Source: CAZTAR01 sp043813895
GTDB lineage: Bacteria > Planctomycetota > Phycisphaerae > UBA1845 > UTPLA1
Length of the DNA: 63,304 bases
Assembly: GCA_043813895.1 (NCBI GenBank)
Contig: JBDRKQ010000136.1
Span: 1-63,304 of the forward strand
Direction of reading: 5' to 3'
Numbering within the stretch: the stretch's first letter is position 1; every line of letters starts with the position of its first letter. Of this stretch, positions 1 to 11,512 are shown one piece after another. Below the pieces are notes generated by a model, which made no database searches, was not told the origin of the DNA, and saw only the letters and a list, made by a program, of their open reading frames with translations. Position numbers and translations under genes: made by a program.

Positions 1-80
1 GTCATATTACAGACGTTTCAAACGACCGACTCCGAGGCATGAGTAACTCGGGCAAGCCCCGTGTGGAGGGGGGTGCATCC

Positions 81-941
81 ATGCAACTTTGCGAGGAAAG
101 GAGCGTGCCGCTACAAAGCCTGAGCACGGGCCAGCGGCGGCTCGTCGAGAGCCACCTGCCGCTGATTCATCTGACACTGCGGCGGACACACAGCCTGGTG
201 GAACATGCGACAGCAGCCCGAGAAAGAAGCGAGCTGTTTCAGGAGGGATGTCTCGCGCTCATGGAGGCCGTCCGGACACACGATCCTTGTCGCCACGGTG
301 TCTTTGCCGCATTTGCCATGGCCCGAATCCACTACGCCATGAGCCGCTTCGCACATGAACAGCACAACTTGATCCGCGTCCCTTACATGACGCAGCGGCG
401 GCGGAAGCAGTTTCGCAAGAGCCATGAACAAGATCGCCACAGCCCTGAGCCGTTGCCGCGGGTGGTGGCTCTGCGAGAATCTCGCAGCAGCCCTCACAGG
501 CGTCACTCGCGGGAACTCGCCGCGCAGCGCCTTACACGCACCGGCGACGAGACGACGATTGGGGACTTGGTCCGTGAGCGACTCGATTACGCGGCCTGCA
601 ACGTCGCCGCCCGAATGCGGGAATCGGCGCGCAGCACCGACGGAAACCGCAAGCTTGTGGATTTGTGCATGCGAGAACGATGGACGGTTCCCGAACCGGC
701 GGAACAGACGTCGATCCGCCAACTTGCCAGGAAGCTTGGGTGCTCGATCAGCCGCATTACCCATTGCGAGGAGCGGTTCCGCAAGAGGCTGGCCGAAACG
801 CTTGAGCGAGACGCACGGTGTCAACGGCTGATCGATATCGCGCGGCGCCGCCTGGCGGGTATGCGGCACGTGCTCTCAGAGGAGGAAACCAATGCCATCC
901 GTCAACTCAAACCCGAGCACGGACACCACATGCAGGCGTGA
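81..941 (+). CDS. Sigma-70 family RNA polymerase sigma factor-like protein
   Basis: Predicted alternative sigma factor of about 286 residues that would direct RNA polymerase to a special promoter set. Residues 20-95 look like sigma region 2: a LVESHLPLI helix, then ELFQEGCLALMEAV, which matches the usual D-L-x-Q-E-G-x-x-G-L pattern in relaxed form. Residues 210-237 hold a region-4-like helix-turn-helix (SIRQLARKLGCSISRI). The middle is Arg/His-rich and not recognised. I chose the ATG at 81 because a GGAGGGG stretch lies just upstream; the in-frame ATG at 39 has no good ribosome site. It is convergent with the sulfatase-like gene downstream, with 47 bases between the stops. No anti-sigma gene is visible. 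The family call is fairly sure, the subgroup is not known. Confidence 0.72.
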   Translation: MQLCEERSVPLQSLSTGQRRLVESHLPLIHLTLRRTHSLVEHATAARERSELFQEGCLALMEAVRTHDPCRHGVFAAFAMARIHYAMSRFAHEQHNLIRVPYMTQRRRKQFRKSHEQDRHSPEPLPRVVALRESRSSPHRRHSRELAAQRLTRTGDETTIGDLVRERLDYAACNVAARMRESARSTDGNRKLVDLCMRERWTVPEPAEQTSIRQLARKLGCSISRITHCEERFRKRLAETLERDARCQRLIDIARRRLAGMRHVLSEEETNAIRQLKPEHGHHMQA

Positions 942-988
942 ATCGACGTGCCATCCGCCGATCCATTTCACCGATCCCGTTATGGCAA

Positions 989-3658
989 TCACGGTTGCTC
1001 GTGAAATGGCTGCTGCTTCTCAAACAGCGAGATTCGGGCCTTGATCCTCGCCACCGAGTCGTCCATATTCGCTTCTTGAGCCAACTTCATGGCACGCTTG
1101 GCCGCGGAGATGGCGTCTTCGAATCGACCCGCCTCGGCATAGGCGACGGATAGGGTGTCGAGTACGTTCGCGTCCTTGCCGCCTGTCAATTCGTTGGTGT
1201 CTTCGGCCAATCTTACGGCCTCGTTGCCATCGCGATGCTCGGCATTTGCCGACGTCGCCAGCCGCCAAGCGAGGTCGTTGGCAAGGATGGCGTGATGCGG
1301 GGCGTATTCCAGGCCGCGACGGAGCAGCTTGATCGCCTCTTGCACACGGCCTGCTTCGAAAAGCAACCGACTCTGCGTGGCATAGGCGGAGGTGAGCTTC
1401 GGATTCAACTCGATGGCGCGGGCGAAGCACGGCATGGCTTGTTTCGCTTGCCCCAGTGCGCAAAACGCCGCTCCCATGCCGGCGTGAGCGCCTGCATCGT
1501 CCGGGGTGAGCCGCACCCATTGGCGACACAGTCTCAATGCCTCTTTGCCCTGTCCAGCGTGGAGTAACAGCGCCGCGTACTCACTGATCCAGCGGGTATT
1601 GTCCGGCGACAGGATCAACGCCCGATCGTATGCCTTGATCGCTTCGTCGATCCGGCCGGTTTGCCCACACACCAGCCCAACCGCTTGATGCACCGCCGCC
1701 CATTCCGGGTCGATTGCTGCGGCTTTGCCGTACTGCGTCAGGGCTTCGTCCAGTCTGCCGCTTGCCGTCAGTGCGTTTGCGAAGGCGAAGTGGCTGCGCG
1801 CGAACAGAGGCTTGCACTGCATGGCGCGCTCGTGCGCGGCGAGCGCCTCGGGCAGTCTCCTCAGGTACGCGAGTGATTCCCCGAGCGCTGTCCACACCCG
1901 CCCATCGTCGGGGTTGGCGTGCAAAGCACGCTCGTGCCACTCGATGGCTTCGGCATGACGGTCGTTCTTGACCAAGAGTTCCGAGAGTAGCAAGTACGCC
2001 ACCAGCTCGCAGTCCGGATTGGGAGCTGCCGAGATACAATCCCGGAGTGCCTGCTCGGCGTGCTCATCCTCGTTCTGCACCAATCCGACCGTCTGAGACA
2101 CCATGGTCATGAAGGCCACGTGATCCTTAGGGTCTTGGCCCCTGGGATCGAACATGGCGAGTTCGTGTTCCGGTCCGTTCGTGGACGTTGCGCTCGTGGT
2201 TCCGCCGACGTACCCCAGAGCCTGCAGCGAAGCGAGCGCCTCCGGTGACAACTCGACATGCGCGTCGCCCGCGTCGAGTGTTGTGGGCAGCTCTGCGAGG
2301 AGATCTCGCAGATCCTGGAGCATCTCTGCCGCCCGTTCGGGATGCTTGTCGATTAGGTTGTGCGCTTCAAGCGGATCCTCGGCGACGTGATAGAGCTCGG
2401 GCTTGGGCGCGTGAATGAACTTCCACCCGCCGCAGCGCACCGCCCGAAGTTGCGAGAGCCCGTAGTTGATGAGGGGATAGAAGGACTCGCTGTACGCCAT
2501 GAGGTCCAGATCGTCCCGCTCACCGGTTATCAGCGGCTGAAGGCTGGTGCCCTGCGCGATAGGCAGAGCGGGCAAGCCGAGGTAGTCCAGCACAGTGGGG
2601 GCGATGTCCACCACACGCACCTGGGCAGGAACGCGTCGCCCGCTGGGGATGAGGCCGGGGCACCGAAAGATGAGCGGTACGAGCATCGTCGTGTCGTAGA
2701 TGAAATTGGCGTGGGTCTCCTCGCCGTGCTGCCAGCGGCCTTCACCGTGATCGCCGGTCAAGACAACCAACGTATTCTCGCCGAAGCCGAGTTCGTCCAG
2801 CCCTTCGATGAGTCGCCCGATCTGGGCGTCGGCGTAGGCGAGCTCGCCCTGGTACGGCTCCGAGTACTGATGGCGGAACGGTTCGGGCGGCTCGTAAGGC
2901 TGATGCGGGTCAAAGTAGTGGGCGAATATGAAGAAAGGCTCCTTGACCTGCTCTCGCAGAACTGCGAGCACGCCGTCAGTAATGGTCGCCCCGCGCCTAT
3001 AGGTGACCTTGGATGTCGCAGTCTCCGGGGTGCCCGTTTGCGAATCGGAGTACTTGTCATGGTAGTGATCGAAGCCCTGATCCAGTCCGAACTCGCGGTT
3101 CAGCACGAAGCACGCCACCTCGGCGGCAGTGAAGTAGCCGGCCGTGTGCACGGCCTCCGCCAGCGTCAGGTTGTTCGCGTGGAGATGGTAGCCAGCATTG
3201 TCTCGCACGCCATGCACCGGCGGGTAGGTTCCGGTCATCATGGAGGAGTGGGAGGGCAGCGTAATCGGGGCCGCCGGGCTGCACTGCAGAAAGGTCGTTC
3301 CCTCTTTCGCGAGGCGGTCGATGTGTGGCGTGCGGACGGTCGTGTTCCCATAGCAACCCAAGTAGTCGGCTCGCGTCGTGTCCATCGAGATGAGCAGGAC
3401 GTTTGGCGACCGGCCACGCTTGAGTGCTGATTGAGAACCAGCCGGCGCGTTCCCGCTTTCGTCACTGTCGCGTCGGCAGCCACCCAACCCAACCAGCATG
3501 ACTGCCACGGCCAAGGCCATACAGGGTGCCCACGCGGCTCGGGGTCGATGAAACGCCGCGGCGCCCGTCGCCGTGAGTATTCCCTGCATTGTCAGTCTCT
3601 CCAGGCGTGTGGGTTGTCTCATCGCTGGCCTGCGCCGGAGGTCGCGGTCAATCATCAT
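989..3658 (-). CDS. Sulfatase-like lipoprotein with C-terminal TPR repeats (Thr at the nucleophile position)
   Basis: AlkP-superfamily sulfatase-like enzyme of 889 residues, probably a lipoprotein: a hydrophobic stretch ends in VGLGGC with Cys61 as the lipidated residue. Residues 85-480 are the catalytic domain, with a metal motif SMDTTRADYLGCYG (Asp93) and GDHGEG further on. The CxPSR formylglycine motif reads T-L-P-S-H, so Thr133 replaces the Cys or Ser. Residues about 520-880 are around nine TPR-like units. In this superfamily Thr is a normal nucleophile in phosphodiesterases and phosphoethanolamine transferases, so phosphate chemistry is as likely as sulfate chemistry. Its start overlaps the stop of the upstream gene by 11 bases, suggesting translational coupling. 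Confidence 0.85.
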   Translation of the reverse strand: MMIDRDLRRRPAMRQPTRLERLTMQGILTATGAAAFHRPRAAWAPCMALAVAVMLVGLGGCRRDSDESGNAPAGSQSALKRGRSPNVLLISMDTTRADYLGCYGNTTVRTPHIDRLAKEGTTFLQCSPAAPITLPSHSSMMTGTYPPVHGVRDNAGYHLHANNLTLAEAVHTAGYFTAAEVACFVLNREFGLDQGFDHYHDKYSDSQTGTPETATSKVTYRRGATITDGVLAVLREQVKEPFFIFAHYFDPHQPYEPPEPFRHQYSEPYQGELAYADAQIGRLIEGLDELGFGENTLVVLTGDHGEGRWQHGEETHANFIYDTTMLVPLIFRCPGLIPSGRRVPAQVRVVDIAPTVLDYLGLPALPIAQGTSLQPLITGERDDLDLMAYSESFYPLINYGLSQLRAVRCGGWKFIHAPKPELYHVAEDPLEAHNLIDKHPERAAEMLQDLRDLLAELPTTLDAGDAHVELSPEALASLQALGYVGGTTSATSTNGPEHELAMFDPRGQDPKDHVAFMTMVSQTVGLVQNEDEHAEQALRDCISAAPNPDCELVAYLLLSELLVKNDRHAEAIEWHERALHANPDDGRVWTALGESLAYLRRLPEALAAHERAMQCKPLFARSHFAFANALTASGRLDEALTQYGKAAAIDPEWAAVHQAVGLVCGQTGRIDEAIKAYDRALILSPDNTRWISEYAALLLHAGQGKEALRLCRQWVRLTPDDAGAHAGMGAAFCALGQAKQAMPCFARAIELNPKLTSAYATQSRLLFEAGRVQEAIKLLRRGLEYAPHHAILANDLAWRLATSANAEHRDGNEAVRLAEDTNELTGGKDANVLDTLSVAYAEAGRFEDAISAAKRAMKLAQEANMDDSVARIKARISLFEKQQPFHEQP

Positions 3659-6083
3659 CGTTCTGCGCGTCGATCGGCGACGGCGCGATAGGTTCGACCG
3701 GAGCTCCCCCCGGGATCAGCGCGCCAAGCTCCGCTCTGGCTTTGGTGAAGCCTGCCAGGTCATGGTCGATCGTTCCCGCGAGTCGCGTCTCGCCGGCGTT
3801 CGCCGCCAGGTCCCGGGCTTCGGTCGAGGCGGCTATCGCTTCGTCCATCCTCCCCAACCGCGCATAGACCCGGCCCAAGGCATGCAAGTACCCGGCGTTC
3901 GAGCGGTGAGTCTGTTCGCATAGCCGTTCCATAATCGCCAGCGCTTCCTGCGGGCCGAGCCCCATAGGGTCGGCCCATTCGGTCAGGTGGATTGCGAGGT
4001 TAGCGGCCATGTCCAGGTTGTCGGGATAGAGGCGCAAACCATCACGCAACAGTGCAACCGCCTCGCTGTGGCGTCGAGCGGTCCTCAGCAGTCGGGTGAG
4101 ACGCGTGCGCACGGCGGTCTCGTGCGGCGAGGATTCCAGCAGTTTGCCCAGAAGGTCGATCGCCTCGTCGCCACGTCCGATCTCTGCCAGCGCGGTGGCA
4201 GCTTCCATGGCGATGTCCGCCTCTTGCGGCATGAAACCATGGGCGAGCAGGAGGATCTCCGCGGCTTGGTCGTACACTTGCGTCCTGAGCAACAGCGCGC
4301 CAAGGTGGCGAAGGCTGAGGACATCGTCCGGCGCCTGCCCCAGGATCTCCCGGTACATCTGGATCGCCTCCTGGAAGTATCCCTGCCGTTCTTTGATCCC
4401 CGCCAGGTATACCTTGACCATCACTATGTCCGGACGCAGTTCCAGACAGTGGCGATACTCCGCCTCCGCCGCCTCCAGATCGCCCCGGACCGCGTAGGCC
4501 ACGCCCAACTCCCGGCGGGCCACATAGAAGTCCGGATGGTCCCGGACGATGCTCTCCACCTCCGCGATCCCGGTGTTGATCCAATCCTCTTCGGCGGGGT
4601 TGAACGCCTGGTTAACGCGGTACAGGAGCGTGATCATCTTCCTCGCGTCCAGGCGATCCTTCATTGGTGTTTTGTCCTCGACGCCACCGAACACATACCC
4701 AAGCGACTGCAGCTTGGCCAGCTCGGCGGGGCTCATCCGCGAAGACAGATCGAGCGACGTAGCTTCTTCGAGATCGTCGCCAAAGAAGGCGCGGACTTCC
4801 TGGTGCAGCGCGTCGGCCGTCTGAGCCTGAGAAGCGATCAGGTCGTGGAGTTCCAGGGGGTCGTCGGCGAGGTTGTACAGCTCCGGCACGGGGCCGTAAA
4901 TGTACTTCATCACACCTCGCTGAACCCCAAGGTAGGGGGCCCATCCGTACTCCGCCATGCCCTCAAACGTCTCGAAGAACAGCGAACGCGGGCCGGATGG
5001 TGGGAGGGTGAGATCCACTCCATCCATCCCATCCGGGGGCGCCACGCCGAGCATGGCCAGCACCGTGGGCATCAGGTCTACCAGCCCGACAGGCCGCGTT
5101 ATGCATACACCGCCGCCCGGTTGCCTGGGGGCATTCAAGACCAACGGTACGTGAAGCGTCGCATCGTAGACGAGAGTCCCGTGGCTGTGCTCGTCATGTT
5201 GTCCCAGCGACTCGCCGTGGTCGCCTGCTACGACGATCAGCGTCTTGTCGCGTAAGGCCAGTTCGTCCAACGCATCCAGGAGCCGCCCCAGTTGCGCATC
5301 GGCGAACGCGATCTCACCGTCGTAGAGCATGCCGGCGTAGCGATCCGCGTAGGGTTTCGGCGGCTCGTAGGTCCAATGGGGATCGAACAGATGCACCCAC
5401 AAAAAGAACGGCCGGTCGCCCCGACCGGGGACGTCCAACCACGCGAGGGCTTGGTCGCAGGTCTTGTCCGCGGGACGCTCGGCGACGGCGGCCCAGTGCT
5501 CCGAGCGACGCTCGTAGTCGAGGTCATAGGTCTCGAAGCCCTGGCTGATCCCGTATCGCGAATCCAGAACGAACGCCGAGACAAACGCCGCGGTGGCGTA
5601 ACCCGACTCGGAAAGCACCTCCGCCAGTGTTCGTTCCTCATCTCCCAGACGTGCCAACGCGTTAAACCGGACTCCATGGTTCTTTGGGTGGCGTCCGGTC
5701 ATCATGGTCGAGTGTGAAGGCAGAGTGACCGGGGTGGGGGCGATCGCGTTGGCAAACAACACGCCCGACATCGCCAGGGCGTCGATGTTGGGAGTCTCTA
5801 TGTTGCGGTTACCGTAGCAGCCCAGGCGATCGGCGCGGGTCGTGTCCAGTGTGACCAATAACACGTTGCAGCCGGCCAAACCGCCCGGCTCGACTACCAT
5901 TGTGGTAGCTTCTCTGAGTTCGGGTGAGATCTCGATAGACTTCGGGGTGAATCCCACCGTGGTCCAGAGGTGATGTCCGACCGCTCCCAGAATCAGGCAG
6001 ATTCCCAGCGCCCATTGCCACCAAGGACGGCCACGGCGGCGACCTGAACCAGGGGTGGATTGCGATGGAGCCTGGGCTGTCAT
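3648..6083 (-). CDS. Membrane-anchored sulfatase-like TPR protein (Thr at the nucleophile position)
   Basis: Second sulfatase-like enzyme, 811 residues. One transmembrane segment at about 21-40 anchors it, with the catalytic part probably outside the cytoplasmic membrane. Asp80 lies in LVTLDTTRADRLGCYG. The formylglycine motif reads T-L-P-S-H (Thr120), as in the next gene, and GDHGES is present. The C-terminal 350 residues are TPR-like repeats. It is first in a two-gene unit and overlaps the start of its paralogue. Both proteins keep the metal ligands but lack the Cys or Ser that formylglycine-generating enzymes modify. Substrate is unknown. It could be a phosphatase, a phosphodiesterase or an inactive binding protein. 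Confidence 0.85.
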   Translation of the reverse strand: MTAQAPSQSTPGSGRRRGRPWWQWALGICLILGAVGHHLWTTVGFTPKSIEISPELREATTMVVEPGGLAGCNVLLVTLDTTRADRLGCYGNRNIETPNIDALAMSGVLFANAIAPTPVTLPSHSTMMTGRHPKNHGVRFNALARLGDEERTLAEVLSESGYATAAFVSAFVLDSRYGISQGFETYDLDYERRSEHWAAVAERPADKTCDQALAWLDVPGRGDRPFFLWVHLFDPHWTYEPPKPYADRYAGMLYDGEIAFADAQLGRLLDALDELALRDKTLIVVAGDHGESLGQHDEHSHGTLVYDATLHVPLVLNAPRQPGGGVCITRPVGLVDLMPTVLAMLGVAPPDGMDGVDLTLPPSGPRSLFFETFEGMAEYGWAPYLGVQRGVMKYIYGPVPELYNLADDPLELHDLIASQAQTADALHQEVRAFFGDDLEEATSLDLSSRMSPAELAKLQSLGYVFGGVEDKTPMKDRLDARKMITLLYRVNQAFNPAEEDWINTGIAEVESIVRDHPDFYVARRELGVAYAVRGDLEAAEAEYRHCLELRPDIVMVKVYLAGIKERQGYFQEAIQMYREILGQAPDDVLSLRHLGALLLRTQVYDQAAEILLLAHGFMPQEADIAMEAATALAEIGRGDEAIDLLGKLLESSPHETAVRTRLTRLLRTARRHSEAVALLRDGLRLYPDNLDMAANLAIHLTEWADPMGLGPQEALAIMERLCEQTHRSNAGYLHALGRVYARLGRMDEAIAASTEARDLAANAGETRLAGTIDHDLAGFTKARAELGALIPGGAPVEPIAPSPIDAQNDDD

Positions 6084-6210
6084 GGCGACTTATTCTCGGA
6101 TCACCGCGGAGGCAGGAATAGAAGTAGATGAAACCTCAAACAAACAAACTGCATGGTAGGTCCGCCCGCCACGCATGTCAATGGACTCCACGCCGCCCGC
6201 ACCACAAAGA

Positions 6211-6248
6211 AGAGGCTGCTTCTTGCGAAGCAGCCTCTCTGGGTTTTT
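6211..6248 (-). terminator. Strong hairpin terminator behind the PEP-CTERM gene
   Basis: A perfect 12-bp stem (AGAGGCTGCTTC with GAAGCAGCCTCT, loop TTGC) lies 57 bases past the minus-strand PEP-CTERM stop. On the minus strand it is followed by TCTTTG; on the plus strand by GGGTTTTT, so it may stop transcription both ways. The 85-nt gap between it and the sulfatase start holds no gene. Confidence 0.75.
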
Positions 6249-6304
6249 GCGGAGTCGTTTCTTTGGGTATGGGCTATCGCACCCCTACCCGATTGGCGCC
6301 GTCG

Positions 6305-7015
6305 TTAGCGCCGTCGGCGGACGAGCACGAGCACGCCCATGCCAAACAGAGCCAGCGTCGCCGGCTCAGGAATACTGACCGAGTGGTAGAAGTCGGCCCA
6401 AATCGACAGGGTCCACAAGGAACCCGTCTGGGTGAAGTAGCTGTTGCTGTAGCCAACAGTTCCGCCCGAGTTACCAGTGATCAACGGACCACCATTCAGA
6501 ATGCCGTTGCCGGCGAAGTCCTGCTCGATGTAGAAGTCGGCACCGACGGGAACGCTCACACCCGTGATGTTCACCGCCCACGCACCGGGGTTCAGGCCAC
6601 CAACGTTGTAGCCGCCGAGAAACGGTGCGCCGTAGCCGGGGAACGGCCCCGTGTCAGTGGGGGTGCCGCCCCAGAAGCTGTACGAGACCGTGAACGGTCC
6701 CGTACCGGACGAAGTCGGAATGTAGTAGCCGACCACAAACGAGGTGACCGTGCCGCCGCCGGTGGCATGGATGTCGTCACCAACGGGCAGCGGATATGTG
6801 GAGCTCGTGCCCTGGTTGAGGTACGATCCCACAGTCGTGAGGTCCGCGTAGATGGGCACTCCACGCGGGTTGCTCTGCCCCATTGTCAAGACGCCGGTTT
6901 GAGCGTTGTACGTCGCGAGGTTCACCTGCCCCGCGAAGGGGGTTGCCGCCAAGCCAGCCATCGCCGGCGTGACCAACAGGCCCATAAGGGCCAACACTAA
7001 CAATCCTCTTTTCAT
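6305..7015 (-). CDS. PEP-CTERM sorting-domain exported protein
   Basis: Exported protein of 236 residues. It begins with a clean signal peptide (MKRGLLVLALMGLLV, cleavage near AMAG) and ends with the PEP-CTERM sorting signal: SIPEPATLALFG, a hydrophobic helix and a terminal RRRR. Such proteins are handled by an exosortase, which is not in this window. The middle is Gly/Thr/Tyr-rich, likely beta-structured, with no recognised domain. The start at 7015 is fixed by AGGAGGAAGAACATA directly before ATG; a longer frame upstream has no ribosome site and no signal. It is a single gene followed by a strong hairpin. Confidence 0.9.
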   Translation of the reverse strand: MKRGLLVLALMGLLVTPAMAGLAATPFAGQVNLATYNAQTGVLTMGQSNPRGVPIYADLTTVGSYLNQGTSSTYPLPVGDDIHATGGGTVTSFVVGYYIPTSSGTGPFTVSYSFWGGTPTDTGPFPGYGAPFLGGYNVGGLNPGAWAVNITGVSVPVGADFYIEQDFAGNGILNGGPLITGNSGGTVGYSNSYFTQTGSLWTLSIWADFYHSVSIPEPATLALFGMGVLVLVRRRR

Positions 7016-7561
7016 TATGTTCTTCCTCCTGTGAGTACGATAGGTCTCGCAGCTCCTTCGCCACTCCACCCCATACTCTAACCTGTGGACACCTTCCGTG
7101 TCCGACCATTCCTCCCGAGTACGTTCACAGCGAACGATCCCCGTACGTCGGACCGCCACTATGCGACTCGCCTACGCAGACACTACTTCTCTGTGCAGAT
7201 ATCTCCTCCTCATAAAATGTGGAAGCACCCGATTTGGACAGGACCGGCTCTCCCTCAAGCCGAGTTGACCCCTCCCCGAACCAAAGATGGGCGTCCGGAG
7301 CTTCTTCTCACCAGTGATTATCACAGAGATGGGGGGGCGATGTCAATGTTTCGGGCAAGCTGTTCGAGGCAAATCGCAGCGGATACTCCGCTTTGAGGCG
7401 GCTTTCCAGCCCTGTCAAAAGGGCTCTTCAGACCGTTTTGGCTGATTAACGCATGCTAGAGACTCCCAACTGCCCCGGAGCCGGAAGGCCCGGTTGCGCC
7501 TTCCGCCCTATCGGCCGTGCCAATAGACTGGTGGACAGCTCCGATGAAGGTCCTATTACGG
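7016..7561. other. Intergenic region between PEP-CTERM gene and uvrB
   Basis: About 545 bases between divergent genes, presumably carrying both promoters. I found no convincing gene and no SOS-box-like palindrome. A small hairpin (CGGAAGG with CCTTCCG, 7482-7505) lies about 55 bases before uvrB. Its role is unknown; it has no T-run after it. Confidence 0.4.
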
Positions 7562-9571
<2,010 letters not shown>

Positions 9572-9714
9572 CGCTGCAAGAAGTCAGTCGGATGGCTGCC
9601 TCGCTCATGGAAAGGACAGGGGCAGTGCGTTTCCACAGGCGAAACGCCCCAAAACCTGACGCTCGGACTTGTGAGGCGGCTGGAAGACAGCCCGCCGCGC
9701 CACCGCTGCCGCTG

Positions 9715-10047
9715 TCACAACGTGATGACCTTGTCGGCTTGTGCGAGCGTCCAGAGGATTTCATCCATGTTGCTCGCCCGGTCGAACAAGAGCTGATCCG
9801 CCAAGCCGAAGTGATCGAGACAGGTGCCACAGGGAACGATATCCACACCGCGCTCATAAAGCTGTTTCAGTTCTGCGGCGACGAAAGAACCCTCCGCCGC
9901 GAGGCTGACGCCGCCGTTGTACAGGACAATCGCCTCAAGATCGGGGAAGTTTGCGAGTTTGCTCAGGCATGTGCCGAGGATCTTGCGGCCAAGCTCCTCA
10001 TCGCCTGACCCCATCTGCGGTTTGTTGATCACGATCACCGTAGCCAC
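9715..10047 (-). CDS. DsrE/YedF C-terminal-like small protein
   Basis: Small protein of 110 residues matching the DsrE-like domain at the C-terminus of YedF selenium-metabolism proteins: VIVINKPQMGSGDEELG, LYNGGV, a CGTC pair (Cys73, Cys76) and a final NMDEILWTLAQADKVITL. YedF normally has an N-terminal TusA-like domain; it is absent, so this is a stand-alone version. I placed the start at the GTG at 10047 because GGAGGTG sits eight to nine bases upstream and the domain starts right there; the longer ATG frame adds 24 unrelated residues. It follows the M24 peptidase by 87 bases on the same strand, perhaps co-transcribed. Function, perhaps sulfur or selenium handling, is inferred from the family only. 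Confidence 0.75.
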   Translation of the reverse strand: MATVIVINKPQMGSGDEELGRKILGTCLSKLANFPDLEAIVLYNGGVSLAAEGSFVAAELKQLYERGVDIVPCGTCLDHFGLADQLLFDRASNMDEILWTLAQADKVITL

Positions 10048-10134
10048 AAGTGAAACACCTCCAGAAAAACGACGAGACACGGCTTCGAGGCCGCCGTCGC
10101 CGCGCCGCGCGTCTCTCATCCCTAAGAGATGTGC

Positions 10135-11271
10135 TCACTTGAAGCAGTCGGACACATCCGTCGGCACGGCATCGCTCAGCACTTCGCACCCATCTTCGGT
10201 CACCACAACGACGTCTTCAATGCGGATGCCGAAGCGGCCCGGCACATAGACGCCAGGCTCAATGGTAACACACATGCCGGGTTCCAGGCACCCTTGGTTG
10301 CCCTTGACGAGGTATGGCGGCTCATGGCCGTCCAGCCCGATGCCATGCCCCAACCTGTGCACGAAGTACTCGCCCAGCCCCTCTCGTTCGATGACCGAAC
10401 GCGCCGCGTGATCGAGCGCTTCGCAGGTCAGACCGGGGCGAATCGCATCCAGCGCGACGCGCTGGGCCTCGCGCACGATGCGGTAGGCACGCTTGACCTC
10501 GGCGGGAGGATCGCCCGTGGCGAAGGTCCGGGTCATGTCGCCCAGGTAGCCGTTTCGCTCGCGGACGTGATCGACGATTACGACCTCGTCGTGCCCGATG
10601 ATGCGCGAACTCGTGGGGCGGTGGGGGCTCGCCGTGTTCTCGCCGCTTTGGATGAGCTCACACAAGGCGACCGAGCCGTTGCCTTCGAGTCGGCTTGCGA
10701 CGGTGCGTTTGATCTGACGTTCGGAGATGCCCGGTCGGAGTACTTCGGCGACGTGCCCGTAGATTTCTCCGGTGACGCGGCAGGCTGTTCTGATCGCCTC
10801 CACTTCGCCGGGAGATTTCTTGATCCGGACAGTCTGGATAATGCCCGGGTCAACCACGAGGGTGGCCCGTGGCAGCGCCGTGCCGAATGCCATCTGCGCT
10901 TCGATTGAGGTGTGGGGATCTAGGAGGATCTTGCCGGCGCCGATGCCGAGATGCGTGGCGGCGGCGGCGGCAGTGGCGTAAGGATTCTCCTCTTCAGCCC
11001 AGGGGAAGAGCACGGCGCCTGCTGCGAGCCCCGTCGCCATGTCGGCCAGAAAAGCCGGCATGACAAACCCGACCTGGCCTGCTCCGTTGATCAGCCCGCA
11101 CACGAGGCGGTCCGACGGCCCCAACGGGACGCCGCAGAAGCCGAGAATGTTTGACTCTTTGAAAACGAGGAGCCCATCGGCTCCGTCGGCAGCCAGCAAG
11201 CCTGCCGCGAGCGCGAGGTGGTGCTGGACAAGGTTACCGTCGATCGCCTGTACTGCCGCTCTCACCGTCAT
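10135..11271 (-). CDS. M24 family metallopeptidase (Xaa-Pro aminopeptidase type)
   Basis: Cytoplasmic aminopeptidase-P-like enzyme of about 378 residues that removes N-terminal residues before proline. The N-terminal creatinase-like domain (to about residue 160) is followed by the pita-bread fold. All five metal ligands are visible: Asp in VIVDHVRERNGYLGD and in GDMTRTF, His in RLGHGIGLDGH, Glu in TIEPGVY and Glu in GIRIED. An upstream in-frame ATG at 11370 would add 33 residues without similarity to the family, so I prefer 11271, although neither start has a strong ribosome site. The DsrE-like gene lies 87 bases downstream. Confidence 0.9.
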   Translation of the reverse strand: MTVRAAVQAIDGNLVQHHLALAAGLLAADGADGLLVFKESNILGFCGVPLGPSDRLVCGLINGAGQVGFVMPAFLADMATGLAAGAVLFPWAEEENPYATAAAAATHLGIGAGKILLDPHTSIEAQMAFGTALPRATLVVDPGIIQTVRIKKSPGEVEAIRTACRVTGEIYGHVAEVLRPGISERQIKRTVASRLEGNGSVALCELIQSGENTASPHRPTSSRIIGHDEVVIVDHVRERNGYLGDMTRTFATGDPPAEVKRAYRIVREAQRVALDAIRPGLTCEALDHAARSVIEREGLGEYFVHRLGHGIGLDGHEPPYLVKGNQGCLEPGMCVTIEPGVYVPGRFGIRIEDVVVVTEDGCEVLSDAVPTDVSDCFK

Positions 11272-11512
11272 GTCCTGTTCCCGAACGCGCAGAACCAAGT
11301 GCGTCCAAAGTGGCGGCGCTATGCGACGGCACCATGAGAGTATTTTAACGATATCACTTGTGGATGCCAACCACCGGCAGAGGAGATTCCACCAGCCTTG
11401 CTCTGCCTTGCCGCATCGAATGCGTTTTTTGGCCCCATCCGTCCGATCTTCAGATAGCCGCGTCCTGTTTGTCTTCGCAGAGTGTCGCTGTGGCGGCTAC
11501 GGGCGCGTGAAG

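Noticed and set aside
9572..9714. Terminator between uvrB and the DsrE-like gene
   Set aside because: A weak GCGTTTC/GAAACGC hairpin exists but is not followed by a T-run on either strand.
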